Source of the DNA: Bipolaris cookei
Taxonomy: Eukaryota; Ascomycota; Dothideomycetes; Pleosporales; Pleosporaceae
Assembly: GCA_002286855.1 (NCBI GenBank)
Contig: NRSV01000020.1
Coordinates: 124,001-188,000 of the forward strand
Direction of reading: 5' to 3'
DNA: 64,000 nt
Within the stretch, counting starts at the first letter, position 1. The number at the start of each line of letters is the position of its first letter. Below are positions 10,930 to 21,813 of the stretch, piece by piece. A program made the position numbers and the translations under genes. The notes beneath the pieces are model-generated. The model made no database searches and had not been told where the DNA came from. It saw only the letters and a list, made by a program, of their open reading frames with translations.

Positions 10930-13439
10930 ATTATGAGTGGCTGGAAAATGTGCTGCATGTGAATTGGTTCGGAGTTCAACTTCATTCGGTTCATCTTCTG
11001 TGGGATTCGGAGCTCATGATATGAAATGAGCATGGGCTGCATGAACAAACTAAGCTAGAGTCTTCATAGCGAATTGACTCGGCGAGAAATGAATACACTT
11101 CGAAAACCAAAGTTGGACGTTGTTACGCATTTGTTTCACATGAGATGTAAGCTTACAGGTCGATTAGAGCGCGGGTTTAAATCTCGACAGGTGAAACGCT
11201 TCTCTTACTGGACACAAAAGTTTCTAGACGATTGAATTTGTGCCTGACGCATTCCTTTGCTTACTACCAGTGCCTTGTACCGACTGGCTTTTCTTATATC
11301 TGTCTGTCCGCTATTCTCGCACAATGAATGTGGACACAGCTGACGCGTTTCACTGACTGAATGTCCCACCTGCACGAGTACACTCGTACGTGTACAAACG
11401 GTATACGGGATGTAGGACTGGGCTTTAGGTCCGCATTGTGATGAGAAATTATACATCCAACTGTCAAGCGCGTACTAACACTAGATGCACTGTGGATGTA
11501 GGGATTCTGCGGTCTGACTCGCTGGGCCAGTCCGGAATTACATGAGTATCTCGATCGATGTAAAAGCCATTGTATCTTCCAGCGTTAGGTCGATATATAT
11601 TGACTGGTCTGCTTACAAGGAACAGGAACTACTTGGCGAGTAAAAGTGTATAGGGACTTGCCAACCCTTGGTTTAAATACCACAAATGCGCCTTGTAGTA
11701 TTGGCTAGTGGTTTGGCCAATCGTCTCGCATAAGATGCCTTTGTTGGCGTCGGATGTGTACTCAAATGGAGACGTGTCGCAAGACCACCTTGTTTATCTC
11801 CCCGCTTCTTCTGGGTCTTTACATGTTACACCCAAGTGTTACATCTCGGAACCAGCACCGATCTCTGAGATCTGTACTTGACACTGACTGTGTGTTTGGC
11901 GGAAACCGGTTTGCTTTCCTGTTTCTCCTATTTCTCTCTGTGCTTTGGCTAGGACGAGAGTCACCCGACACCTGAAAGTTGTGATTGGGCAGAAGTATAA
12001 AAGACCGTTTTTCTCCACAGATGGCTAGGGGGCTATCGTATGATCTAGCGTTATGGCTGTTTGGTAAGACGATAAAACTTGGATAGCTGAATCGCATTCA
12101 ACCAGACATCCAACTCATTTTCGTCGCTCCTTTCGGCAATCCTTCCTCCAGCCTGCAATCCTTCCGGCAACCAATACTCCTTTCCAAGCTACAGCAGGGA
12201 CAAGATCTTGTTTTCTTGAGCGTCGTCGTCGATTTGATACAGTGGCATATCCGGGACCGGGAAAGTCGACTGCTTCCTGGCTCTTGCTGCTCTCAGAGTG
12301 AACGCGCCAACGCATACGGCGTTTGCAGTCTTGGAGCCGGGTTCTCGTGCGGTAGTGGACATGACTCCATCACGAACAGTCTGCGGTAGAAATAGCCAAG
12401 TAACGCGATTGGCCTTGCCCTGTCCTGGAGCCCCATGATTGCGCAGTTGTGGTCAAGCAGCGCCAAGCATCCCATGACCTCGTTACAGGGTTTGGCGTGG
12501 CAGGATGTTTGGAAACTGCCAAGTGGGCTGTGCTGTGCTTTTCCAGCATACAGTCGTAGCCAAAATACAACATGCGTATATGCAAGTAAGTTATGCACAA
12601 CAAGTGACGACTACGCAAGCTGGAAGATTAGCCACGGAGATGCGTCGAGGGCGTCACGTGGTTACAATGGGGGTAGTCGATCACTGCCACGTCTTCTGTA
12701 GTGCGTGCCAAAAGAGTACATGGCTAAATAAAGACAGATCTCAAGCCTGGCATGCCGTGTGCGAGATCGAAGGCAGAGCAGCATCAGAGGACAGCACAGT
12801 GGCCATGAGGGGCGGCTAACCGAACAACCGGTACGGCTACGGGCCGCGGGGGCGTGGCCCCTTGTCAACGCCGCCAACTCATTAGGCTACCAGCCTTGGT
12901 CCGTCTGCTACTCTACTACACAGTAAGTAAATGTCATCAGACGTCTGCATCCTCGACCGCGGCTGTATCCGGTTACCCAACCTGGCAACCGCTCGAGGCC
13001 GTCTCTCGGCCATGGTCCGGCAGAAGCCCAGGCAGGGATGAGCTGGCCATCATAACCACCCCGGCTTCGCATTGTCATTAACCACGCCATTTGCCGAGTG
13101 CCATCGCCCAGCCTATCTGGCCGGTCAAACGCGGCCGCATTGTCGCAGATACACTATCCATGCCCTTACGTACCGTTCGATGGGCTGGCACTGCACGAAC
13201 CTTGTACGCGCGCCGCTTGACTCTCCCTGATTGGCCGTACTTACGCCCTCTCTGTGATTGTCTCGTCCTGATCAACCGTCCAACACTCACCGGCAGCTAG
13301 TGTCTTACTGCATCTTTATCGGGTATGCTGTCGGCCCACCGCTACTCTCGTTGAACTCAGTAGAAGGTCGTTTGTTACCTCAATCTTGATTAATTGACGC
13401 TACAGAGCCTAGTTACCATACAGTAACAAGACCAGCGGA
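10930..13439. other. Gene-poor region (2.5 kb)
   Basis: No gene is recognised on either strand. Open frames are under about 105 codons, several need non-ATG starts and none has family-like sequence. A GC-rich inverted stretch, GGGGCGTGGCCCC, lies near 12848-12861. The last few hundred bases presumably carry the patatin gene promoter. Confidence 0.55.
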
Positions 13440-15269
13440 ATGTCGTGGGCTTTGGTGGACTTTAACTGTGTCCGGTACTCACCCGTAGAGGGCACGCACT
13501 ACTTCCACGACCCCGCATATCCCTCCTCGATACAGTTTCTCCTGTCTGGCCGCTGGGAGCCCTGGGACGTCAGCTATGTCAAGTAGTATGTCGCGCCTCA
13601 CAAACATTATCCTCGCCGGCTCATGCTGATATAGCCTAGCAAGGCTCGGGATCCAGATATTCGACGCGTTGCTGAGGAAGCCGAGACGCGACTCGCTCGG
13701 GATCCATATTCGAAATATTCTCCGTGGCCGTCTCCACCTCCTTCAACGGGTCCACCGTCACTGACTTCAGCCCATCTTCACAATCAACCTCCATCAGCAC
13801 TAATCAAGCAACCTGTGGCTGATCTGGTGACTCCTTCGCCATCTACTGTGGTTGATCACGCCGTTTCAGCGTCGCCGCGCGACCACAGTACACCCCCATT
13901 ACCAAATACTTCCACTAGTTACGCATCTCCCTATGGAAATCGGTCTGTAGTACAGAATGATGTAAATCAGGCTCCTGCTGGTCCTCCAAACTTCGTTCCG
14001 CTGGCTCCGATACACAGCAGCCATACGAACCACACTAATGGCCACCCGTCACCTCCTCAACATGTTGACATTCCATGTGATCCCACGCTTCGGGATTCCT
14101 CATCAAACCTAGTGCTACCAGCCCAGACAATTCTTTCACGCACCAGAGAAACTAAGATCCTACTCTCAATCGACGGTGATGGTATAAGAGGACTGTCTGC
14201 CTTACTCTTGGTCGAATCACTTGTTAATGCAATCTGTGTCAAAGTCGGGCAGCGTTTAGACAGCCACCAAATCTTTGACTTGACAGGAGGATGCTCTCTA
14301 GGAGGGATTATAGCCATTATGCTGTGCCGGCTTCGGATGCAAGCCCACCGAGCTAGGGAAGCCTATAAGCAGATTGCGAAGCAGGTCTTTGCAAACAAGA
14401 GGGACTACTTCAAGTACTTGGATCCACATGCACAAGTGCGAAGTGTTGATGATAGTGCGTTGGAAGATGCGATCAAGAGCGTTGTCCGACAAGAGCTGGG
14501 CAACCCAGATGAAATACTGCTCGACGGACGACCAGATTCAGGCGATGTGTGAGTAGCGTCTTTGTCTTTCTATACAATGTCTAACGCTATATGTAGATTT
14601 GCCATTACAACACAAATGGATATTGGTAAGTACTCTAGCGGTATGCTCTCCTTCGTGTAGTGATCGTACTAATAACAACCAGGCACCAACCGAGCAGCAC
14701 TAATACGTTCATACCAAACACGACGCATCACAGGCCCAGATCTGGAACCAGACATGCCTATATGGCAAACAATGAAAGCAACTTCAGCAGCCCCAAGATA
14801 CATACAATCCGAAAAGGCCGTCCCACAACGCTTCGTAATAGAAAAAGGCCTAGTAGACCACGGCACCACCAAGAACAACCCCGTCCGCGACATCCTCTAC
14901 GAATGCCGCAAGCTCTTCCGGTACGCCAACGACATGATGATCATCGTCTCTGTCGGCACAGGCGTCGGCCTTGACCGCAGCCGCGAAATCCCCGAAATGG
15001 CAAACAGCGTTGAAGACCGCAAGACCGAAGCACGCGGCTGGGGCGAGCGCTTCGAAGCTGACCACGCTGCCCTCATTGAACGTAACTGGATGAAGTATTT
15101 CCGCTTCGATGTCACGGGCCTTGAAGATGTTCCGCTTGAGGAATGGAGTCATGAGGATATCATCAAGGAGAAGACGTCGGCATATCTTGCTCAACCGGAT
15201 GTGTGTCAGAGGTTTTATGCCTGTGTTGATGCTATTGCGGCCTTGTTGCTGGGTACCCAAGGTCGGTAG
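13440..15269 (+). CDS. Patatin-like phospholipase
   Basis: Four exons: 13440-13585, 13640-14548, 14597-14625 and 14683-15269, giving 556 residues. The N-terminal 80 residues (MSWALVDFNCVRYSPVEG..., YVKYKARDPDIRRVAEEAE) form a tryptophan-containing module unlike known lipase parts, followed by a Pro/Ser-rich linker to about residue 235. The patatin domain follows, with the oxyanion loop DGDGIRGLSALLLVE, nucleophile elbow GGCSLGG (Ser inside G-x-S-x-G) and dyad Asp in LVDHGTTKNNP. The usual sequence at the dyad is DGG or DGA, so the His is unusual but the Asp is kept. Patatins hydrolyse acyl groups from phospholipids and other lipids. In fungi they also occur as effector domains of STAND proteins, but no NB-ARC or repeat domain is fused here. 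The substrate is unknown. The first-intron junction could be read slightly differently; the chosen one restores the frame with a consensus GTATGT donor. Confidence 0.87.
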
Positions 15270-15981
15270 GACTGGGGGTTAGGGAGAGAGATGGGATCTT
15301 GTACTGGGTGGGTTAGTTTTCAAAAAGCAATCGGTGGTCATTGTCGGTATTTATCAGATCTCACTTTCGTATTTCGGACGAGTAAATGCTTGCTAGAGCT
15401 TCATATAAGAATTGTCTTAATTATACGTTGTAAACTTTGGAAGAAACGCTTATGTACATACTTTATTGTCTGGTGAAGGTGAAGGTCCAGCCATGCTAAA
15501 TTCCATGTGGTTAGATCGAGATCGTATCTATCAAGATCGTGTCTAGCACATCGTATCTATCAACAAGCGTCAGCACCAGGGAGTCGCCGATCGTCTTTTT
15601 TTTCACGAGGCCCCCAGGAGAATTAACTGCGGCTTATAATGCATCTTTCGGTTAGGTATTCAAATAAGAATTTCATGCTAATATGATAGGTAAGAGTCTA
15701 GCTAACAATCAAAACGATCATGATGAGAAAAACAAAATCACTGTTGTGTTCATCTAGGTAGTAATCACCGATGATTTCTACAAGACACAAAGCATTTTGC
15801 ATGATAGATTTATAGTCACAAGTTATGGATGTTATAACATAGCCATCATCGTGTACGTTGCTTTCATATAAGGATAATAACTAGGTAATAGGGTATCTAC
15901 AACTACTAAAAGAACTAAAAACCCAAGCTTCCTTGAATACCAAAACATAACGCTGCGTTGCAAAAAGAAAAAGAGCAGCGT
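15270..15981. other. AT-rich convergent intergenic region
   Basis: An AT-rich stretch between the patatin gene (+) and the ankyrin/CorA-like gene (-). It contains a short run of TCGTATCTATCAAGATCG-like repeats at about 15520-15560. No gene is seen. Confidence 0.55.
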
Positions 15982-18900
15982 TCAACGTTGAAAATCGCCA
16001 CTATTCCTTATCCTAAACCCGGTACTAATCCGCTCAATGGGACCCTGTCTCTCCGCCCTATCAACACTGAGCCTCTGATTCAGACTCGTAGCGCCATCCA
16101 AGCCATTCAAGACGGTCATACCGCCTTTCGCTCCGCTTCGCGCAGTAGTACTGCGACTCGCAACGGGAAGCAGCGAGCCTCCGTCGTTCCACCTGTTCGC
16201 ACGCGCACTGCTAAGGTAGCTCTCGATGCTGCGGCGTCCGTCAGGACGATAAGCTGGACTACGGCCACGGCTACGGCTGAGAGCCTCCTCGATAGTACGG
16301 GTATCGATTGCATCGCCGTAGTCGAGTCTCTCGACGCCCGCGTACGGGTCTGTAAGCGCGTCGTTGTGATCTGCTCGGGCTTGCTGGGCGTCCGCTTTTC
16401 GATCGCGGAATCTGCGTTTGACTTCGCGGAAGAAGTCGCCAATTGCGTCGAAGGAAAGGGCGATGGCGATGAAGGGGATGGAGATTGCGAGGCCAATGCC
16501 GAACATGTATTTGCCGACGTAGGATAAGGGGAGCGAGGGCTCGTCGCTGCCGGGCTGATGGGGGAATTCTTGGATGTTGATGGTGAACATGGCGGCGATG
16601 AAGGAGAGGGGAAGGAAGATGATGGTGACGATGGTAAAGACCATGATTGTCTGGCTTTGACGTGCAGTGCCTGCGGCTTGGTCGCGAGCGAAACGCGCTT
16701 CAAAAGCGTTGGCATGCTTCTGTTTTAGGTCAAGCAGGTCGGTAATTGAATCGTAGATGCGCTTGGCTTGCTTGTCCATACGCTCAAGATCTTTGAGGTG
16801 GATGTCGATTGTCTTGAGTAGCTCTTTAGACCGCTTCTTTATATCTTGCTGACTTTTGTGCTCCTCTCGGTAAATATCTGTGATACTCGCTTCCATGTCA
16901 GGAAGTACGCTGCGCTGATCTTCCAGTACTTTGGCGATCATGTTCAGTTCATCGCGAATATCCTTGATTTCAGCCAAAAGGTCCGTCTCGGCACCAATGT
17001 CTAGTAGCTTGTCGACAAATAGGGGAGCGTGGGCAGCTGTCCGGTCGCTATCACCATAGTCAAATTCTTCCTCGCGGATCGGAGGGTCGGCCAAAGCGTG
17101 TGAATGGGAGTGATGCGGCACATGTCGCCGATTGTGGTGCTCTCTTTGCCTTCCCTCTGCTTCAAGATGACGTGAGAAGCGGTTCGGCCGACGGTGGTGT
17201 TGTAGCCATGCCGATGCCTGCGCAGAAGCCGTATTGAACTCTTTAAACAGTATTGTCTCCATCTCGGTAGCATCGCCTATGCTAGATTCAAACATGTCAA
17301 GAAACTGGTAGTCCTCATCACCAGTACGGTGACGATCAAAGACTCCACTGCACCTTCCAGAGATGATCATGGCCAGATCGTACACATTGCGTACTGGATC
17401 TCTGGCCTTGCTGTTGATATCTTCGATGATACCATCGAGAACATTGAGCGGGTCGTTCCTAGGCTGCTGCCATCGCTGAGGAAAAGCAGTCACAATCAAG
17501 TCCTTGCCTAATGTCCACATCCATAATTGATCAACCATGAAGATCTTCGGATCCACATGCTGAGGGTCATTTGACTTGCACTGATATCGGTAAACGACTT
17601 GGTCACGATCGCGAGACTGTGTGTCGATATTGTGATAGAAGAACTGATCCAGTGTACGCCGTATATGCAGTGAAATCTGAGAAGAGGTCAGATGAGCTCG
17701 TAGCAGCATCTCATCGTACGTTTTCGCGCGTGGAGGGGGTGGCCTATTAGGTCGTCCGTCACCCCTTTCATAGCCTTTTATGATCTGTGTTTTTCTAATT
17801 GCAGCCTGCATCTCCTGGCGCCGGCGGTCAGACTCAAAGTGCAGATATGGCATAAAAGCAAATATGTTGCCCTTCGCAACCGTCGTTGGGTCTTTCCGTC
17901 CAGGACTGCCAGGTGATTTGAGGTGGCCGCTGAGAGTAAGAGAAGAGCTTACGTATGCTCTTTTTGCGTGGTGTTCGGGTCCTCTGGTAGGTGTTTCGGT
18001 ACCGCCAGTTCGCTTGCTGGCCGGCTTCGACCCGCTCCACTTCTGCGTCTTTTTGGTCTTGTCTTTTGTTTTTCCTTTTCCTTCTTTGCTAGCCGCATGG
18101 GTCGGACCCGTCCCGGCAGTCCAATCCGTTTGTTCTGTGCTGGCTGTACCTGTTCGCGCAGGTGTCTTGGAAAAGTGTGACGAGGTGGAATCTTGCATGG
18201 CGACTGCCGGGTCAATAGTTAAGCCCAGGCCATTATTAACAGTAATATGTGGAACCCCTGGGTCCCCGCCATCGGAAAGATCTGATTCATCGTGGTTCTT
18301 TGGAGCACGTGGCGTGCTCTGACACAGTGGTCTCATGAAATGCGAATGTATTTGCTGTCCACGGTGTTGGTGACTAAAAGACCGTTCCAGCGCCTTGAAC
18401 CCCTCAACGTCGCTGGCTCCTTCCTCGATAAATGCTTTAGTCAGCAATGCTTCCACCCAGGCCATGTTGTTCGCAGGCAGGTGTATCCATCTGAAGCTTG
18501 TTCCTTTGGAATCTTTAGGTAGAACACTGACTGCAGGTTTCCTTGGGTTGATCGGATCACGGCTGTACAGCAATTCAAAGACTGTCTTTCGTGATACTCT
18601 GTTCTCGTTGTGAAAATTGCCAAAATCGACAATCGTGGCGTGGAATCCATTGGTAGCACCCAGCGCATCTTCGCTCAGTGCCTCAATCTGGTTGTGCGGT
18701 GCCAATCTGTTGATGATATCTTTGCGTGCAGACTTCTTACTCTGGGCGGCCCGCAAGAACGGCGTAATACCAAAGGCATCCTTTGCAGCTCGCTTTACAT
18801 CGTTTCGCTCCAGAAGACAGTTGACTACGTCCAAATGTCCAGCTTGGGCTGCTACGTGCAAGGGAGTCATTCCGTTCAAAAGCTTTGCATTGATGTTCAC

Positions 18901-19758
18901 CCCAGCAGTCAACAGCATCCTCACCACCTTTACGCTTCCCTGCTCACAAGCGTTGTGTAAGGGAGTCCAGGATCCGTCGCTCTTGGCCATGATGTCCGCG
19001 CCATGCTTGATCAACAGCTCGATAATGTCATCTCTCCCGTGTGCAATCGCAAGATGGAGCGCCGTCTTCTGCCTAATTTCCACTGCGTTGACATTTGCTC
19101 TGGGGAGTCGTGGTCGCCTGAGTAACAATTCGCACAACTCTTTTTTCCCCGTACTCGCTGCCCAGTGCAATGGACTGCGCTTCTGGTCGTCCTGGCCGTC
19201 GGGTCCGTCAATGGCGATGTTTTGTTTGAGAAGCTCGGCTATAACGTCGCGTCCCCAATTGCAATGCTTGTCGGCTGCCAGATTGTGGAACACATTGCGT
19301 CCAGTGTTGTCCTTGCGGTTGACATCTGCGCCACACCGCAGTAATTCATGCATGATGTGAAAGTGATTTTTCCAAGCCGCCATCATGAGGACCGTTCTCC
19401 CCTGCTTATCTTGTGCGTCGACATTTCCCCCAAATTTCAGCAGTAGTTGCACAATCCCGACGTGGTTCTTCTCGACTGCCTTGAATAAGGGCGACACCCT
19501 GCCTCCTGGCGCACCGTCGGGTTTCGCGCCACTTTTCAGCAGATACTCGGTGATGAATATGTTTCCGCGCTCGGCTGCGCGCATCAAAGCGATGCGCAAG
19601 AGGTGGTCGACGGGTTGCGCATTCGCTTTGGCCTGCTCGATGATGGCAATGGCATCGTCGTGCTTTTGGTCCTCGACTGCCTTGAGGAGGCGTGGCTCGA
19701 CACGAGTGTGCTGTGCAGACTCGCCGCCATCGCTGGATCGGGATGGTGAGCGCCCCAT
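15982..19758 (-). CDS. Ankyrin-repeat, CorA-like membrane protein
   Basis: A single uninterrupted exon coding 1258 residues. The frame stays open upstream to 19899, but only through a TTG; the first ATG gives MGRSPSRSS. Residues about 20-370 form at least eight ankyrin repeats (for example GRTVLMMAAWKNHFHIMHELL, SPLHWAASTGKKELCELLL, TPLHVAAQAGHLDVVNCLL). A basic, Ser/Thr-rich linker follows, then a CorA-type region of about 550 residues starting near GNIFAFMPYLHFE, with long coiled-coil helices (EIKDIRDELNMIAKVLEDQ) before two membrane helices, about TIMVFTIVTIIFLPLSFIAA and FGIGLAISIPFIAIALSF. The GMN signature after TM1 of true CorA channels is absent (MFTINIQEF instead). The tail is Arg-rich. 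Magnesium transport should therefore not be assumed. Such fusions form expanded families in filamentous ascomycetes; their roles are mostly unknown. Confidence 0.88.
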   Translation of the reverse strand: MGRSPSRSSDGGESAQHTRVEPRLLKAVEDQKHDDAIAIIEQAKANAQPVDHLLRIALMRAAERGNIFITEYLLKSGAKPDGAPGGRVSPLFKAVEKNHVGIVQLLLKFGGNVDAQDKQGRTVLMMAAWKNHFHIMHELLRCGADVNRKDNTGRNVFHNLAADKHCNWGRDVIAELLKQNIAIDGPDGQDDQKRSPLHWAASTGKKELCELLLRRPRLPRANVNAVEIRQKTALHLAIAHGRDDIIELLIKHGADIMAKSDGSWTPLHNACEQGSVKVVRMLLTAGVNINAKLLNGMTPLHVAAQAGHLDVVNCLLERNDVKRAAKDAFGITPFLRAAQSKKSARKDIINRLAPHNQIEALSEDALGATNGFHATIVDFGNFHNENRVSRKTVFELLYSRDPINPRKPAVSVLPKDSKGTSFRWIHLPANNMAWVEALLTKAFIEEGASDVEGFKALERSFSHQHRGQQIHSHFMRPLCQSTPRAPKNHDESDLSDGGDPGVPHITVNNGLGLTIDPAVAMQDSTSSHFSKTPARTGTASTEQTDWTAGTGPTHAASKEGKGKTKDKTKKTQKWSGSKPASKRTGGTETPTRGPEHHAKRAYVSSSLTLSGHLKSPGSPGRKDPTTVAKGNIFAFMPYLHFESDRRRQEMQAAIRKTQIIKGYERGDGRPNRPPPPRAKTYDEMLLRAHLTSSQISLHIRRTLDQFFYHNIDTQSRDRDQVVYRYQCKSNDPQHVDPKIFMVDQLWMWTLGKDLIVTAFPQRWQQPRNDPLNVLDGIIEDINSKARDPVRNVYDLAMIISGRCSGVFDRHRTGDEDYQFLDMFESSIGDATEMETILFKEFNTASAQASAWLQHHRRPNRFSRHLEAEGRQREHHNRRHVPHHSHSHALADPPIREEEFDYGDSDRTAAHAPLFVDKLLDIGAETDLLAEIKDIRDELNMIAKVLEDQRSVLPDMEASITDIYREEHKSQQDIKKRSKELLKTIDIHLKDLERMDKQAKRIYDSITDLLDLKQKHANAFEARFARDQAAGTARQSQTIMVFTIVTIIFLPLSFIAAMFTINIQEFPHQPGSDEPSLPLSYVGKYMFGIGLAISIPFIAIALSFDAIGDFFREVKRRFRDRKADAQQARADHNDALTDPYAGVERLDYGDAIDTRTIEEALSRSRGRSPAYRPDGRRSIESYLSSARANRWNDGGSLLPVASRSTTARSGAKGGMTVLNGLDGATSLNQRLSVDRAERQGPIERISTGFRIRNSGDFQR

Positions 19759-20415
19759 GCTGGCTACATGCTCTGCTTCGGTTTGCGCTGTTTTGTTTTG
19801 GCGGTGAGGGAGGAGTATTTGGGCGCAAGAGGCGTGCGAGGGTCGAGTTGGAACGAAAGGCGCGTCAAGGCCGATATGTGCAATTGCCTGAGTCGCCAAA
19901 AACCATGCCTAGTTTCGAGTCTTCTCCTATTCGGGCTGTACATGTACAGCTTGGACGTGTCTATGAAAGTGGGCGGCTGCCTTTAGCTGCAGGCCTTGAC
20001 GGTGGCTAAGCTAATACCCCGGCCATGTTGTGCAGCCGCACACGTGACGATCAGCAGCTGGTACATCGTCTTGAGCGGTGGAGTGGAGAGATGCCGGCTG
20101 GTATCCATTGGAATTTTCGTCATTGGGTGAGGTGCGCTGACTTGGGAAATGGAGAGAGATGCTGTGCCTGACTAGTAGATCACATCGAGTTTCGGGGATT
20201 GCGGGGAAGGGCCGCTCTCTGCACATTACGCGGACGTCACGTCGGAGCACTACCACAGTGCTTATTTCATCTGCCGATGATTTGGCATCTGCATTGTGCG
20301 TGACTCCACTCGAGTTGCTTCGCCAATACCTCAGAAACGGTATAGACACGAATCTGGCATTATCCGTGTGGCGTATGCCAGCGGATGCATGCCTTCTCCG
20401 CACCTATAAACAAAC
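19759..20415. promoter_or_regulatory. Divergent promoter region, ankyrin-CorA / aspartic-protease-like genes
   Basis: About 650 bp between two divergent start codons. It includes the in-frame but ATG-less 5' extension of the ankyrin gene (19759-19899). No recognisable binding site was singled out. Confidence 0.5.
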
Positions 20416-21678
20416 ATGAAGCCCGACGACTATATAACACGTTCGACACCACCCTTGTTGTCGACATCCACACCTTCAACACCTACACGTGGGAGACTGA
20501 AGAGTTCAACACTCTTCTGGCGCGTCATTGGCTTGATTGCCAGCCTCATTATTTTTACAATGTACACCAACAACACCACAATGCACACAGAGGACACGGA
20601 GATACCACCAAGCAACCATTCCATTTTCATTCCCTTCATCTTCGAGTTCAGCCCCAAACATGTTCCGCAAGTCATGTGTACCGTCGAGGGCGTTGATATC
20701 CATATGCCCATAGACACTGGCTCAACCGGGACTTTGATAGGAGCTCCAATACTACCCAACATACCATCGACCACGGGCACGCCGGCACACCACTTCTTCA
20801 CGAGCAGTAAGATTCTCTATGTTGGCCGACTGGTGGAGCTAGCCATGAACTTTACTGGTGAAGGCGGCTCATACGCGACTGCAAAGGTCCCTGTGCTCGT
20901 TGTTGACAAGAGCTGGAGATGCCCTTGGTATGATCCTCTAGTTGACCGGTTTGAGTGTCCAGCAGGTCCACACAATGAGCAAGCCGTAGAACGGGACACG
21001 TCGAAAATTACCTACATGGGCATTGGTTTTGGAAGAAACAGCCTAAAGGATGGCATGCCCTTTGCAACACCTCGCGTCAACCCGCTCTTAAACCTCTGCA
21101 CTATTGATGGACAGTCTATTGAGCGCGGGGCGATGCACGCTGGATATATTGTATCACGTGAGGGTGTTCAAGTTGGTTTGACACCAACAGCCATCCGAGA
21201 GTTTGCTTTTACCCAGCTGGAACCTGGCTTGAGCTGGGCGGAGGATAGCAGGGACTGGGCGATGGCAAGCATGTGCTTCAGCGTCAATGGCGAGGGAAGG
21301 AATTGTGGTAATGTGCTTGTCGACACTGGCATAGCGCAGATGTATATCAGAACGGAGAAAGGCGTTTCGATGCCAACCATCGTCATTCCTAATCCCAACC
21401 CAAACGGTCATGCGAAGATGGTGAAGCGCGTGAAGCCAGGTACCAAGATCACCGTTGGCTTTCCATCCCTTGATCAGCCAGCCATGTCTTACTCATTCAC
21501 CATTGGCGAAAAATCAGCCATTGAGCCCAATTATGTTTTCCCTCAATTACCCAATCACTCGCCCTATATCAACACCGGGAGAAACTTGTTGTTCCGTTAC
21601 TCGATAGCTTTTGATGCGGTGCGAGGGCGATTCGGGTTTCGGTCGGCTGGTAACTCTGCCACAGCTTCTGTACTATAG
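20416..21678 (+). CDS. Membrane-anchored aspartic-protease-like protein
   Basis: A single exon coding 420 residues. A basic cytosolic N-terminus (about 1-34) is followed by one hydrophobic helix (about 35-50, WRVIGLIASLIIFTMY), giving a predicted type II membrane protein. The rest resembles the two-lobed pepsin fold: the first lobe has IDTGSTGTLIGAP, the second LVDTGIAQMYI, each with the catalytic-type Asp-Thr-Gly. Several N-glycosylation sequons and paired cysteines (FSVNGEGRNC) suit a luminal or extracellular domain. The second lobe ends with RNLLFRYSIAFDAVRGRFGFR, a pattern like the C-terminal FLR/YDxxxxRIGF of pepsins. No propeptide is evident. The spacing and the rest of the sequence depart from classical A1 peptidases, so activity is not assured. 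The gene is convergent with the UPF0303 gene, with 135 bp between stop codons. Confidence 0.75.
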   Translation: MKPDDYITRSTPPLLSTSTPSTPTRGRLKSSTLFWRVIGLIASLIIFTMYTNNTTMHTEDTEIPPSNHSIFIPFIFEFSPKHVPQVMCTVEGVDIHMPIDTGSTGTLIGAPILPNIPSTTGTPAHHFFTSSKILYVGRLVELAMNFTGEGGSYATAKVPVLVVDKSWRCPWYDPLVDRFECPAGPHNEQAVERDTSKITYMGIGFGRNSLKDGMPFATPRVNPLLNLCTIDGQSIERGAMHAGYIVSREGVQVGLTPTAIREFAFTQLEPGLSWAEDSRDWAMASMCFSVNGEGRNCGNVLVDTGIAQMYIRTEKGVSMPTIVIPNPNPNGHAKMVKRVKPGTKITVGFPSLDQPAMSYSFTIGEKSAIEPNYVFPQLPNHSPYINTGRNLLFRYSIAFDAVRGRFGFRSAGNSATASVL

Positions 21679-21813
21679 CCTGCAAACTGCGAATGCAGCA
21701 ATAAACCAAGTCTGAGTCCATATGATTCAGCTCTTCTTCCATTTGCTCCCTCTGGATGCGTCGTTGGGCGACAAATGAATACCAAGCCCGTCACCTCTGC
21801 CTAATTCATGTAG

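Noticed and set aside
11150..11200. tRNA-like B-box (GGGTTTAAATCTC)
   Set aside because: No matching A box and no acceptor stem could be formed, so it does not qualify as a tRNA.
19759..19899. N-terminal extension of the ankyrin/CorA-like protein
   Set aside because: It is in frame but begins only with TTG, and nuclear genes should use the ATG at 19758.
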